A stretch of 64,000 nucleotides of DNA from Arthrobacter sp. Bi83 (GTDB lineage: Bacteria; Actinomycetota; Actinomycetes; Actinomycetales; Micrococcaceae). Location: the NCBI RefSeq assembly GCF_918698095.1, contig NZ_CAKKLY010000012.1, positions 29,307 to 93,306 on the forward strand, read 5' to 3'. Both the position numbers and the translations under genes were made by a program. Of the stretch, positions 54,101 to 61,795 are shown one piece after another; positions within the stretch are counted from its first letter, which is position 1, and every line of letters begins with the position of its first letter. The notes below the pieces were generated by a model that did no database searches, had not been told where the DNA came from, and saw nothing but the letters and a program-made list of their open reading frames with translations.

Positions 54101-55162
54101 GTCCACGACATCATGACCCGCGGCAGCTCCCTGGGGATCCACGTGGTAGTGAGTGTCCGGAACTGGTCGGAGGTCCGCATGACCAGGCAATCGCTCCTCG
54201 GCAACAGGATCGAACTGCACATCGCCGATCCCGCGGACTCGCTTGACCGCGGGCTCGCCAGCACGCTGGGGCCGAACCGGCCCGGAAGGGCACTGACCAT
54301 GGACAGAACCATCGGCCAGTTTGCCTTGCCGTCCCTGGCCGAAGCCCCTGACGCCGGCAACTCCGCCGCCGAGCTGGGCGAACTCACCCACGCCCTCCGG
54401 CAGTTCCGTGACCGGACGGCACCCCCCGTACGGGTTCTGCCGCCGCTCGTCCGGCTGCCCGCAGGCGCCCCGGTATCCGGCACGGTCGCACTGGGCATCC
54501 GTGAGCATGACGCCGAAACAGAGCATCTGGACCTGTTCGGATCAGACCGCGGAGCCGTGATCTTCGGCGACCCGGAAACGGGCCGGACCAACCTGCTGAA
54601 GACCGTCGCCACCCAGCTCATCGCCACGCATGAACCCGGCCAACTCGCTTTTGCCGTGTTCGATCCGCGGCAGCAGCTGCAGAATTTCATCCCGGATGAG
54701 TATCTGGGAGAGTACGCCTCCAACGGCCTGCGCGCCGCGCAGCTGGCCGACTTTGTCGCTGGCCAGGTCAGGGAACGGCTCGGCGACGGCACCGGCGCGC
54801 CTGTGAAATCACCCCGCATTGTGCTGCTTGTGGACGACTACGACATCCTTGCCGCAACAGGCAGCCAGCCGCTGCGGCCACTGGCCGGTTACCTGCCCTC
54901 GGGTTCCGACGTCGGGCTGTTTGCATTGGTCACTGGAAGGATCAGCGGTGCGGCGTTGACTGTGCACGATCCGTTCGTCGCAGGACTGCGCGCTGCCGGC
55001 GCCCCGGTGGTCATGTTCTCCGGCGACCGGTCCGAAGGCGTGATCGCCAACGGAGAGCGGCCCATGCCGCTGGTCACCGGGCGCGCCAGGATACTCCGCC
55101 CCGGACGGCACGCCACGGTACTGCAGACTTTCCACCACGACAGCGAGGCCGCCCTGCCGTGA
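51179..55162 (+). CDS. eccC: EccC-type FtsK/SpoIIIE ATPase of the type VII secretion system
   Basis: The secretion motor, in one 1327-residue chain. Two TMs lie at about residues 37-80 (LLALVPTLGAATSVTVMMLF, IGAIMMVATVLASVVLLF). Three FtsK-like ATPase modules follow: the first has a perfect Walker A (GATGSGKSELLRT, about 478) and FVCIDEFGELL as Walker B, the second has GAPQSGRSTALRT (about 847), the third GDPETGRTNLLKT (about 1128). Both later P-loops have Arg in place of the catalytic Lys, so only the first should hydrolyse ATP, as in other EccC/EssC proteins. It recognises WXG100 dimers through the C-terminal module. Confidence 0.95.
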   Translation: MTIRIVHRPARTTLPEQASEAAQLDAPPQLATGGGTNLLALVPTLGAATSVTVMMLFRGSSLAGIGAIMMVATVLASVVLLFSQRGKSTRQRAAKRRLYLDYLRRRRQDFEAEEHRARASANAAHPPASRLVENVVNDPHRLWERRRTSPDFLMTRFGTGAVPRRSITVQDSGDAVERPDTFMLSEAEQLRQRFMSTPDIPLTLPLGSVSDVSIVGDRAAALMVCRSLLGQLAAAHSPEDVELAIVAGERQLDDWDWAKWLPHLQETGGNVRQAASFQELAPLLRSSLDARAAALTSAARNFQLLPADALPRLVVISDLPGHNATPLPGVPAGLDLNRLAITRIHLLTEQQHEPERVDLRLTVSSDALTVEATATGEMVTGIADEVPPEVADGLARALAPLRLSEMSHEFGEHKSSRSYAEALGLTEYTAEAMLRLWHTDRGPDFLRVAIGEDDDGAPVHLDLKEPAQQGMGPHGLCVGATGSGKSELLRTIVLSLIATHSPQDLNMVLVDYKGGATFAPFEDAPHVSGLVTNLVSDASLVDRIHSSLSGEVKRRQELLKHGGDFAHINDYRLARERTPGNPALQEPLPYLFVCIDEFGELLTARSDFIDLLLSIGRIGRSIGIHLLLASQKVESGMLRGLDTYLAYRIALHTNSESESRTIIDVPDAYHLPSTPGHGILKVDTTVFKRFRAAYVSGALPSKDDDGGAPAEEAVPVTLFKLGAQPPLPVLQGAGPAGGAVSPDGSSVAIQPETHSSDGSGDRPTILSAVVGFASAQPRMTPPVWLPPLPAAVSLHGTGAALNLTSTGPRLAQPRYLAPAVGILDDPARQWQGPWHLDFTARGGNLAVIGAPQSGRSTALRTVAAALALSHSVSDVNLYAVDLLGNALAGLADLPHCAGVAGRGNRELLRRTIEEVQGLLNIRQTAFDANRLDTVQAMRSARGKGRLEELSCTDVFLLIDGFGSLSSEFPEIEDAVHDIMTRGSSLGIHVVVSVRNWSEVRMTRQSLLGNRIELHIADPADSLDRGLASTLGPNRPGRALTMDRTIGQFALPSLAEAPDAGNSAAELGELTHALRQFRDRTAPPVRVLPPLVRLPAGAPVSGTVALGIREHDAETEHLDLFGSDRGAVIFGDPETGRTNLLKTVATQLIATHEPGQLAFAVFDPRQQLQNFIPDEYLGEYASNGLRAAQLADFVAGQVRERLGDGTGAPVKSPRIVLLVDDYDILAATGSQPLRPLAGYLPSGSDVGLFALVTGRISGAALTVHDPFVAGLRAAGAPVVMFSGDRSEGVIANGERPMPLVTGRARILRPGRHATVLQTFHHDSEAALP

Positions 55163-55569
55163 GTTACGACTTCCACCTGATTTCAGACCAGGATCCACGG
55201 CTGGGGCTCTTCGACCGGGCTTCGGCACAGTTTGAAAACAAGTTCACGCTGGTGTCCGCAGAGAATTCTGCGGACCTGATCATCGCTTTCAACGGTGAAG
55301 ACCTCGCGCTGCTCAGCGCACCCCAACGCACCGCCAACGAGGAACTTCAGCGCATCTTCGGCGCCGACGTGGCCGGCCAGCTCAAGGGCGACGCTTGGGT
55401 CTCGGAAGTCAGCTGCGCTGTGGACAAGGAAGATGCGGAGTCGGAAGACGCGGACAAGGAAACCGCCGAGTCGGTCCGCGCCTTCCTCATGATCACTGTG
55501 ATTGGCACCAAAGGGCTAGTCGTTGATCCGCAGGCCAACCAGGTCCTGAACGCGGGCTGGGGACCATGA
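55159..55569 (+). CDS. Hypothetical T7SS-operon protein (136 aa)
   Basis: A 136-residue acidic soluble protein: SYDFHLISDQDPRLGLFDRA at the N terminus, ENSADLIIAFNGEDLALLSA in the middle, a strongly acidic DKEDAESEDADKETAES, and a hydrophobic C-terminal strand RAFLMITVIGTKGLVVDPQA. I recognise no family. Its GTG overlaps the eccC stop (GTGA), and the next gene overlaps by 4 bp, so it is a fixed part of the operon, perhaps a chaperone. Confidence 0.78.
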   Translation: MSYDFHLISDQDPRLGLFDRASAQFENKFTLVSAENSADLIIAFNGEDLALLSAPQRTANEELQRIFGADVAGQLKGDAWVSEVSCAVDKEDAESEDADKETAESVRAFLMITVIGTKGLVVDPQANQVLNAGWGP

Positions 55570-56495
55570 ACGCGGCGCTGCCACTGCTGCTTGTGGCCGC
55601 GCCGGCGCCGCACCCCTGGCTAAGCCGTTCGCTGCGCGCCCAGCTCGGCGACGCCGCCCGGGCAGCCGCCCCCGGCAGCGTCGTCGCCCTGCAGACCCAG
55701 CCGCTGGCAGCACCCAGTTATCCGCTGCTGGCGTTCCTCAAGGCCTCCGGCGTCACTTGGGTGACTGAAGTCCCAAGCGGAACCGGGCTCTGCGGCGCCT
55801 TCTCGGCGCGCGGGCCGGGCGACGCACCGGCGCCGCATCCCGCCGTCGTCCTTCATGGCAGCGTCCTGCATGCGGCGAGCCATGAACTCGTCATCGGAGA
55901 TTTCACGGCAGGGATGCTGCAGGCCGTCACCGGCGGCAGGCCGGAGTACGCCGGGCCCGCCGAGCCGCTGGGTCAGCCCTGGGAGACGGCACCCATGACC
56001 ACATGGTTCCGGAAGCACATGCCGTCGGCAACGATGCTGTTCTCCGGCCGGGGCTTTGCGGGCGCGCTGACCGTTGCCCGCACCGGATCCGGCGTCGTGG
56101 AATCCTTTGATGCCATGGTTTCCGCTGAGGTGCGTGCTGATCCTTCGCGTGCAGATCCTGACTGGCGGAGTGCCGAGAAGGTGGCGGTGGCGTGCGGCGC
56201 GCATGAGTTCGGAGTGGAGCTGCATTTCGGTGCCGACGGGCTCGCAGTTCCGGCCGGCCACGACGGTTTCCGCGTGCCGCAACTGGCACTGATGGGGCCT
56301 GGCCTGGTTCGCCAGCTACGGCAGGATCTTTCCACCCTCGACGGCGTCAGCGCCGAGTTCCGGGGATCACCGCCGCTGCGGCACCTGGCGGTCCGGTTCC
56401 CTGAGGCGGCCGGCCAGGACGCAGGCGGCTGGGACGCGGGCCGTGCCCTGGTACTTCGGGAGCGTCTGCTGCTCGGCCTGGCAGCAGATGCCTAG
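55566..56495 (+). CDS. DUF6177-like T7SS-operon protein
   Basis: A 309-residue soluble protein that I match, from memory, to DUF6177. It begins MNAALPLLLVAAPAPHPWLS and has PMTTWFRKHMPSATMLFSGR in the middle, with KVAVACGAHEFGVELHFGAD later. No catalytic motif, TM or signal peptide is visible. ATG overlaps the upstream stop (ATGA). It is the last gene of the secretion operon, and converges on the MinD gene. A cytoplasmic accessory role is likely; the family name needs checking. Confidence 0.72.
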   Translation: MNAALPLLLVAAPAPHPWLSRSLRAQLGDAARAAAPGSVVALQTQPLAAPSYPLLAFLKASGVTWVTEVPSGTGLCGAFSARGPGDAPAPHPAVVLHGSVLHAASHELVIGDFTAGMLQAVTGGRPEYAGPAEPLGQPWETAPMTTWFRKHMPSATMLFSGRGFAGALTVARTGSGVVESFDAMVSAEVRADPSRADPDWRSAEKVAVACGAHEFGVELHFGADGLAVPAGHDGFRVPQLALMGPGLVRQLRQDLSTLDGVSAEFRGSPPLRHLAVRFPEAAGQDAGGWDAGRALVLRERLLLGLAADA

Positions 56496-56521
56496 GATTT
56501 TTGTGTGTGCAGGATCCGGGC

Positions 56522-57784
56522 CTAGACGTAGCCGTCCACGATAGCGGCGGCAATTTCCTTGTATGACCGGCGCGTCCCTGCTGAGATCTTGTCCAGCGAA
56601 ATGCGGTCCCCGTCGGCCACGCCACGGTCGTGCGGCACGGTGATGAGCCGCCGGCAGTAGCCGGCCAAGTGCTCTTCAATGGCGCGTTTGTTTACGCGGT
56701 TCGACACCTGGTCCTTGTCCGTGACCACAACGATCGCGTTCCGCGCAAGATTTTCATAGCCGTGTTCGGCCAGCCACTGCAGCGTATTCCTGGCGCGCTT
56801 TGCTCCGCTCACGGCATAGCCTGACGCGATCACCAGGTTGGTGGCCTCCGGCAGCACCCCCGCCATCGCGGGATGGGAGACGCCGGTGCCGCAGTCCGTC
56901 AGGGTGACCGAATAGTACTGTGACACGAGCTTCTTGATCTTGAGGTATTCGTCGGCGGTCAGTGCGTCCGACAACGCAGGATCCTGCTCACCGGCCACGA
57001 GGTGCAACCGGTTCGCGTGGTGCATGTAGTCGGTCAGGGCGGTCAGTGAGCTGATGGCATCGATGTCACGAACGATGTCCGTCACGGTTCTGGGCTTGAC
57101 CTTCTGGTAAAGCATCTCGCCCAGGGCGCGCTCGGCGAGGTCCCCGCTGTCCGGGTTGGCGTCGATGGCGCAGGGGTGGTCGCCCCTGTACTCGGCCAGG
57201 ATCATCCCGACACCCACCGTGGTGGACGTCTTGCCGATGCCTCCCTTGAGGCTCAGGACGGCGGTGTTGAAGCTGCCGGACAGTGGCCGGGCGATCCGGC
57301 GTTCCAGTTCCGCCTCATCCTGGTCCTTGGCACTGGGGCCCAGGTTCACAAACCCGCCGGTGGCAGAGTACAGAACGCCCCGGACTCCGCTGGTTGGCCG
57401 CGGACGGTCCGGCCGGACGAACTGGGTCTCAATGTGGCGCGCTCCGTACGGCGACGGTTCTCCCGCGGCGCCGGGCGCTGTGTCCATGTCCGGCCGAGGA
57501 GCCGGCTGCTCGGTGCGCGGGAAATCCTCCCGCGCAGCAGGCAAAACGGCCTCCGCGACTGGTTCTGCGGTGCCATCGGCCAGCACCCGGAACCGGCCCT
57601 CTTGGCCATTGGTGTGGTCAACGGCATGTGCAAGCGCCGGCGAACCCGAACTGCGGGCGTACTCGGCGAGGACTGCAATAGCCGCTGAGTATGGGTCCAT
57701 TCCGTCAGGAGGAGCGATGGGCTCCCCGCCAACTGTTACCCTGCCATCGACGAATACCTCGACGCGTGTGGCCCCCAGATCCAT
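56522..57784 (-). CDS. MinD/ParA family ATPase adjoining the T7SS operon
   Basis: A 420-residue protein with an N-terminal unstructured/regulatory part and a C-terminal MinD/ParA domain. The deviant Walker A is intact (LSLKGGIGKTSTTVGVGMIL), followed by CAIDANPDSGDLAERALGEM and VTLTDCGTGVSHPAMAGVLP. It contrasts with the degenerate homologue in the operon. Similar proteins near ESX loci may position the secretion apparatus. Start ATG with GAGGAG upstream. It converges on the secretion operon, with 26 bp between stops. Confidence 0.88.
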   Translation of the reverse strand: MDLGATRVEVFVDGRVTVGGEPIAPPDGMDPYSAAIAVLAEYARSSGSPALAHAVDHTNGQEGRFRVLADGTAEPVAEAVLPAAREDFPRTEQPAPRPDMDTAPGAAGEPSPYGARHIETQFVRPDRPRPTSGVRGVLYSATGGFVNLGPSAKDQDEAELERRIARPLSGSFNTAVLSLKGGIGKTSTTVGVGMILAEYRGDHPCAIDANPDSGDLAERALGEMLYQKVKPRTVTDIVRDIDAISSLTALTDYMHHANRLHLVAGEQDPALSDALTADEYLKIKKLVSQYYSVTLTDCGTGVSHPAMAGVLPEATNLVIASGYAVSGAKRARNTLQWLAEHGYENLARNAIVVVTDKDQVSNRVNKRAIEEHLAGYCRRLITVPHDRGVADGDRISLDKISAGTRRSYKEIAAAIVDGYV

Positions 57785-57896
57785 CACTTCACTCCTCAAG
57801 TACTGCGTCCGCCACACGGCGCCGCCCCAGCGATACTATCCGGTGCCCGCGGGCGGGGTCATGTCACGGCCGCGTTTCGGGGCTTTCCGGCCACAA

Positions 57897-57930
57897 ACAA
57901 AGAACCCCGGACCTGTCTGGTCCGGGGCTT
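57897..57930 (-). terminator. Rho-independent terminator of the 91-aa gene
   Basis: CCCCGGACC (57905-57913) pairs perfectly with GGTCCGGGG (57919-57927) around TGTCT. On the minus strand it is followed by TTCTTTGTTT. It lies about 15 bp past the stop of the 91-aa gene, so it ends that gene's transcript before the MinD gene. Confidence 0.85.
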
Positions 57931-57943
57931 GCGTTGGCGTCTG

Positions 57944-58219
57944 CTAGCGCTCGATGGTGACGCTGAGATCCAGGTGGATGTCGTTGTCGGCCACGAGGCG
58001 GTCCTCGAGGTAGCGGGCCAGGCTCGCATCGGTCACGGTGTGCTCACTTTGCGGGATGGCACCGCGAAAAAACGCCTTGGTGTTTGTGGACTTCACGACA
58101 TCCAGAGGCGCCCAGCCTCGGTGGCCTGCGGTGAGCCGCTCGATGTCGGTCCGGAAGGACCGTTTGTGGCCCTCTTGGACGGTGGCGTGCATGGTGAACG
58201 GGATAAAGGCGGTGGGCAA
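57944..58219 (-). CDS. Hypothetical protein (91 aa)
   Basis: A 91-residue protein: MPTAFIPFTMHATVQEGHKR, then SFRTDIERLTAGHRGWAPLD and a C-terminal ADNDIHLDLSVTIER. Charge and pattern suggest a small alpha/beta protein; no family recognised. TTG start with AAAGGA 5 nt upstream, and a textbook terminator just after the stop, both support a real gene. It has its own promoter in the 205-bp gap behind the 121-aa gene. Confidence 0.75.
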   Translation of the reverse strand: MPTAFIPFTMHATVQEGHKRSFRTDIERLTAGHRGWAPLDVVKSTNTKAFFRGAIPQSEHTVTDASLARYLEDRLVADNDIHLDLSVTIER

Positions 58220-58424
58220 GGGAATCCTTTCATGAGGGCAGCCAGTCTTCGGTGCCCCACATAGAACAAGGCATTCGCAGGTTCTGCTATTCCCCCGGGG
58301 CAGCCAACGAGTCCGACGTCACTACTCCGGTTCGGAAGTTTCCTTCTCACCTTCACCGCGGCGGGGCACAGCAGCCATGCCTTCGCGCTTGTAAAGGACG
58401 GGGTCCTCACCGTGTGGAGTGCCC

Positions 58425-58790
58425 CTAGTCAGTGGAGTCCACATCGCGAGCATCTTCGCCGCCGTCGGAATCTCTGTACCGCATTTCAGCAACCCTGTCC
58501 CGGGCATCCTTTCGAACCTCGGCGAATTTGATGACCGAGGAGTCAGAATTGGCGATCAGGTCTGTGAGGCGCGCGACGATGAGGCTCCCTTCGAGCTGGT
58601 CCTCAACGTAGACCAGGGTGACGGGGACTGCCCGCCCTATGTCAGCAATGACTTCGCCCTGGTCCGGGGTGGCATAGTCCGGCCTGCCGGTCGTCCTCGT
58701 CAGAAAGATCCGCTCTTCGCGGTTGAGATAGGCAATCCGGTCAATCCTGGCCACGTTGATGGCATCGGTGGCTGTCTGGAGTATGCGCAT
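58425..58790 (-). CDS. Hypothetical protein (121 aa)
   Basis: A 121-residue protein with a helical/strand pattern: MRILQTATDAINVARIDRIA, YLNREERIFLTRTTGRPDYA, and a middle AVPVTLVYVEDQLEGSLIVA. The tail is very acidic (RDSDGGEDARDVDSTD). No family is recognised. ATG follows GAGGGGTC. It stands alone on the minus strand. The 3' region toward 58322 holds a short open frame that I do not consider a gene. Confidence 0.7.
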   Translation of the reverse strand: MRILQTATDAINVARIDRIAYLNREERIFLTRTTGRPDYATPDQGEVIADIGRAVPVTLVYVEDQLEGSLIVARLTDLIANSDSSVIKFAEVRKDARDRVAEMRYRDSDGGEDARDVDSTD

Positions 58791-59419
58791 GGTGACCCCT
58801 CTGGTGATGCTGAAAGGCTACTCGTGAGAGGACACGGTCGCGAGAGGCACGCAGAAAATGTACCGCCACCGCAGGCGAACGGCACGGGCCGCCGGAGCGA
58901 CCCGTTGCCGCCATGGATGCGCGTTGCAGGCCCGGTCATAGCGCCGGGGTGCGCGTAGTCTGTGGGCACGGCCACGGGCTCATGGCCACGGCGGCCATGA
59001 TGGCAGCAAGTACGACTGGCCATCATGGCCGCCGGATTCACTCGAGGGCATGCCGCCCAAGCGGAGGCGCCTGGTCGTCTACGCGTCTCTGAGGTTGTTG
59101 CCTGTGGGGTGGCTTCTGGGCTTGGGGCTGCAGACAGCCGGCATTCCGCGGCCCTAGAGCTCCGCTTGATCATCGCGGTCCTGGCCTCCGTCTTCGTGCC
59201 CCTCATCCGTGCGGCAATGCAGGAAACGCGTCAGCTCCGTACCGAAGGGATCGACAAGGGCGCCGCCGACATGAGAGGCCCCACTTCTCGGCCGCTAGGC
59301 CTGCCCATTTGACCCTTTACCATTGCCGCGGCGATCATCCGGCGGCCTTTCAGCTCCTTCGCCTTGCCGGCGGGGAGGTCCACCCGCTGCCTCATTGCGC
59401 CCTGCTCCACCACCTGAGG
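58791..59419. other. Gene-poor stretch with a 15-bp perfect inverted repeat
   Basis: About 630 bp with no credible gene. Short plus-strand frames near 59025-59312 contain a hydrophobic stretch (IIAVLASVFVPLIRAAMQ), and a second frame from 59050 has LLPVGWLLGLGL. They could be remnants of a small membrane protein gene, but neither has a normal ribosome site. Confidence 0.4.
58990..59033. repeat. Perfect 15-bp inverted repeat, 14-nt loop
   Basis: GGCGGCCATGATGGC (58990-59004) and GCCATCATGGCCGCC (59019-59033) are exact reverse complements around AGCAAGTACGACTG. No T-tract follows on either strand, so it is not a standard terminator. It lies upstream of the 121-aa gene, which reads away from it. 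Confidence 0.8.
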
Positions 59420-59770
59420 TCAGGTGACGGAATGCCAGCGGCGTGAACCGGCTCGTTGCAGAGTCGCCCTGGCGGTGACCGCGCTGTCAAACGAAGGATC
59501 TGGATGCGCCCGGAGCTGGCCAACCACGGTGCGACCGGATTGTGCCCGAAGGAGCCGAAGCCTGCGCCGGAACGGCTCCCCGCGATGCCCTGAGGACATG
59601 TCCCGGATGAGGCCGGTCCCGGCAACCTCCCTAATGAGACCAATGCCGGCCGCCGCCCGTCGCTTCGTCGGAAAGGTCTCTGATACGGCCAGGATTTCCC
59701 CCGACGGCCCTCGGAGCCGAGTGCGGAATCCTCCGTCAGGGGCATCAATAATTTCAAAGTACCCGGACAT
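59420..59770 (-). CDS. DUF1508 (YegP-like) protein with an unusual C-terminal tail
   Basis: A 116-residue protein. The first ~58 residues are a DUF1508 domain: MSGYFEIIDAPDGGFRTRLR, GPSGEILAVSETFPTKRRAA, GIGLIREVAGTGLIRD. Family members are normally one or two such ~50-residue units. The remaining ~58 residues (HRGEPFRRRLRLLRAQSGRT and onward) are Arg-rich with no domain, as if the reading frame had shifted or read-through had occurred. ATG follows GGAGG. Function of the domain is unknown. Confidence 0.75.
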   Translation of the reverse strand: MSGYFEIIDAPDGGFRTRLRGPSGEILAVSETFPTKRRAAAGIGLIREVAGTGLIRDMSSGHRGEPFRRRLRLLRAQSGRTVVGQLRAHPDPSFDSAVTARATLQRAGSRRWHSVT

Positions 59771-59960
59771 GTTGCGCCTCCGTTTCTGCTGTTTGGAGAG
59801 GACGGGCGGGGTCGGCTGTCCGCTCTCGGCCATGATAAGTCCGGGTTCGGGCAGCCACCAATGAGGGTGGCCGGGCAGTCAGTCACCAGGAGGGGGCCTT
59901 TAGGAAAGACGGGAACTCCCCATCAAGTACGCGGGCACTCCCCGACCCCCTGCTCTTCCG

Positions 59961-60581
59961 TCAGAGCATGCAGCGGCGGTGGCGCTGGATGAGACACTTG
60001 GCCATCTGCCGGGCGAGTTCGGCGGCCCCCTCATCGCCTTCCATGGCGGAGATAACAGAGCCTTTCAGCAGGAGGTGCCATGCCCGAGCGAACAAATCGG
60101 AGTGCTCCAGCCCGGCGTCCTCGGCCAAGGTCTGGACGTGTCCTCGGATCCTGGCCAGGTATTCGACGCTGGCACGGCCCAAGGGATGGTCCGGGCCCAT
60201 TTCCATGAGGACTTTGATAAACACGTTGGATTCGTAGCCGCCGCTGCCGAGCCAGTCAGCAAAGACGTCGAAGATGACCAGCAACTCTTCCTCCGGAGTC
60301 CCGCTGCGGCGCTGTGCCTCGGCAACGACCTCCGCGAACCAGATCTGGTCCCGGAGGGCCAGAACTGCCAGGACCAAATCGTCCTTTGACGGAAAATGCC
60401 GGTAGAAGGTCGACTTCGCAACCCCGGACGACTCGATCAGTTCGTTGACGCCGACATCCCGGATGCCCCGCCGGGAGAACAGATCGTAAGCGGTGCCGAG
60501 GATACGATCCACAGTGCCGACAGTGGCCACGGAGGGCTGGCCCGGAAGCGACATGCCGTGCGGAACCTCTGCTGCGGTCAT
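59961..60581 (-). CDS. TetR/AcrR family transcriptional regulator
   Basis: A 206-residue repressor with the TetR HTH at residues ~25-70: DRILGTAYDLFSRRGIRDVG and VNELIESSGVAKSTFYRHFPSK (given in part). The C-terminal ligand domain is helical, with LLVIFDVFADWLGSGGYESN and ARIRGHVQTLAEDAGLEHSD. The effector is unknown. Its ATG overlaps the stop of a 59-codon ORF upstream (ATGA), suggesting translational coupling. No obvious target gene is adjacent. Confidence 0.9.
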   Translation of the reverse strand: MTAAEVPHGMSLPGQPSVATVGTVDRILGTAYDLFSRRGIRDVGVNELIESSGVAKSTFYRHFPSKDDLVLAVLALRDQIWFAEVVAEAQRRSGTPEEELLVIFDVFADWLGSGGYESNVFIKVLMEMGPDHPLGRASVEYLARIRGHVQTLAEDAGLEHSDLFARAWHLLLKGSVISAMEGDEGAAELARQMAKCLIQRHRRCML

Positions 60582-60757
60582 GATCCAAATGTCCTAGGTT
60601 CACGGCGGCGATGCAGGGCCGAAGAGCTCCGCTGGTCCGCCGGTCTCTTGCAGATGATGGCGGCTATGGTGCGCAGCAGGGATCCGGTGTTATCGGTGAG
60701 CCATTTCAGCGCCGAGCGGCTGGGCATGTCCCAGTTACCCGTGGTGCCTATCGACAT
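60578..60757 (-). CDS. Candidate small protein coupled to the TetR gene (59 aa)
   Basis: ATG after AGGAAGG (8 nt spacing) opens a 59-residue frame: MSIGTTGNWDMPSRSALKWL, then TDNTGSLLRTIAAIICKRPA and a basic tail SSSALHRRREPRTFGS. Its TGA overlaps the tetR ATG. Good ribosome site, GC-rich third positions and coupling argue for translation; it could be a genuine small protein or a leader peptide. No family is recognised. Confidence 0.45.
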   Translation of the reverse strand: MSIGTTGNWDMPSRSALKWLTDNTGSLLRTIAAIICKRPADQRSSSALHRRREPRTFGS

Positions 60758-61306
60758 TGATGTTGCCTTCCTGGGCCGGGCTGCAAGCGCCATACAGGCG
60801 ACTGGATGGCGCCCAGCGTACGCCCGGAGAGTGGGTTGGGAAAGTGACCCCGCCGCGGTTGGACCAGACGAAGTGACGGTCGCCACCCGCCCAGTCTTCC
60901 GTGTAGTTCCCGGCGATGTCCGCCTGGCTGAGGATGCCGACGAGGTCGACCAAATCGCCTGGTTTCCGAGTCTGACGGAGCCCCTCTCATTGAAGGGCTG
61001 GCTTACTCCCCGCCCGCCGGATCATTCGACCCGTCCCGCACATCATGACCGGACTGACCTTAGACGAAATCTCTTGGCGGGTTTCGGACCACTACCGCCC
61101 TGGCAGACTTCCTGCTGGGGTCGTGATGGCGGCGCAACCACCCAGAGGAATCGCTCCGCACTGCGACTTGTCTGACGCAAAATAGCAAGTAGGCTGAGCA
61201 GGTCAGGCCACGGGGGTGAGCGGAAGACGCGTATGCGTTATGCCGCACCTGACGAGCGTCCCTGTGCGGCCAAACTAACTCGCCACGTGATGGGACCCAA
61301 ACACGA
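60758..61306. other. Gene-poor region between the TetR unit and the DUF7793-like gene
   Basis: About 550 bp. It should hold the promoters for the TetR unit (minus) and for the next gene (plus). Frames on both strands are short or low in coding character. I see no repeat or RNA gene here. Confidence 0.4.
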
Positions 61307-61687
61307 ATGCAATCACTCCAGGACACCGCTGCCGCCAATGTTGGCGTGGATCTGATCAGCGAAGGAATCGTTCGGATCACCCTGAAACCTGGGGCACGAA
61401 TGACAGCGGAGGATGGAGCCGCTGCCAGCGAAGGGCTTCTGGCGCTCATGGGCGGGGAACCCTCGGTCGTACTGCTCCAAATCACCGGCGTCGGTTCCGT
61501 CAGCAGAGAGGCGATCAGCGTCTACAGCGAAGCCGCCACCGTCAGGGCCTTCGCCATTCTCGGCGCCACGCCCGTGGACAGGGTCATTGCCCACGGCATG
61601 CTCGGCCTCCCCAAGCCTCCATGCCCCACCGAGTACTTCACGGACGAGTGCGAAGCCATGCGCTGGCTGCACGGTCACCGACCGTGA
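61307..61687 (+). CDS. DUF7793-like (SpoIIAA/STAS-like fold) protein
   Basis: A 126-residue protein: DLISEGIVRITLKPGARMTA, LLALMGGEPSVVLLQITGVG, REAISVYSEAATVRAFAILG and VIAHGMLGLPKPPCPTEYFT then DECEAMRWLHGH. The beta-alpha pattern matches the small STAS-like proteins of actinobacteria that carry the ending F-x-x-E-x-x-A-x-x-WL. DUF7793 is named from memory. The role is unknown; related proteins often occur beside regulators. Confidence 0.72.
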   Translation: MQSLQDTAAANVGVDLISEGIVRITLKPGARMTAEDGAAASEGLLALMGGEPSVVLLQITGVGSVSREAISVYSEAATVRAFAILGATPVDRVIAHGMLGLPKPPCPTEYFTDECEAMRWLHGHRP

Positions 61688-61795
61688 CCAGCGGCCGCAG
61701 TCACCGTGCCCACGGCAGCAGGAAGTCAAGTAGACGGTCTGCGTTGAGAGAGAGCTAGCCGTATCCGGCCACTGGATGCGCAGGGTCCGCCAGCT

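Noticed and set aside
58322..58507. 61-aa minus-strand ORF ending GEGEKETSEPE
   Set aside because: Start overlaps the 121-aa gene and no ribosome site is seen; too little support.
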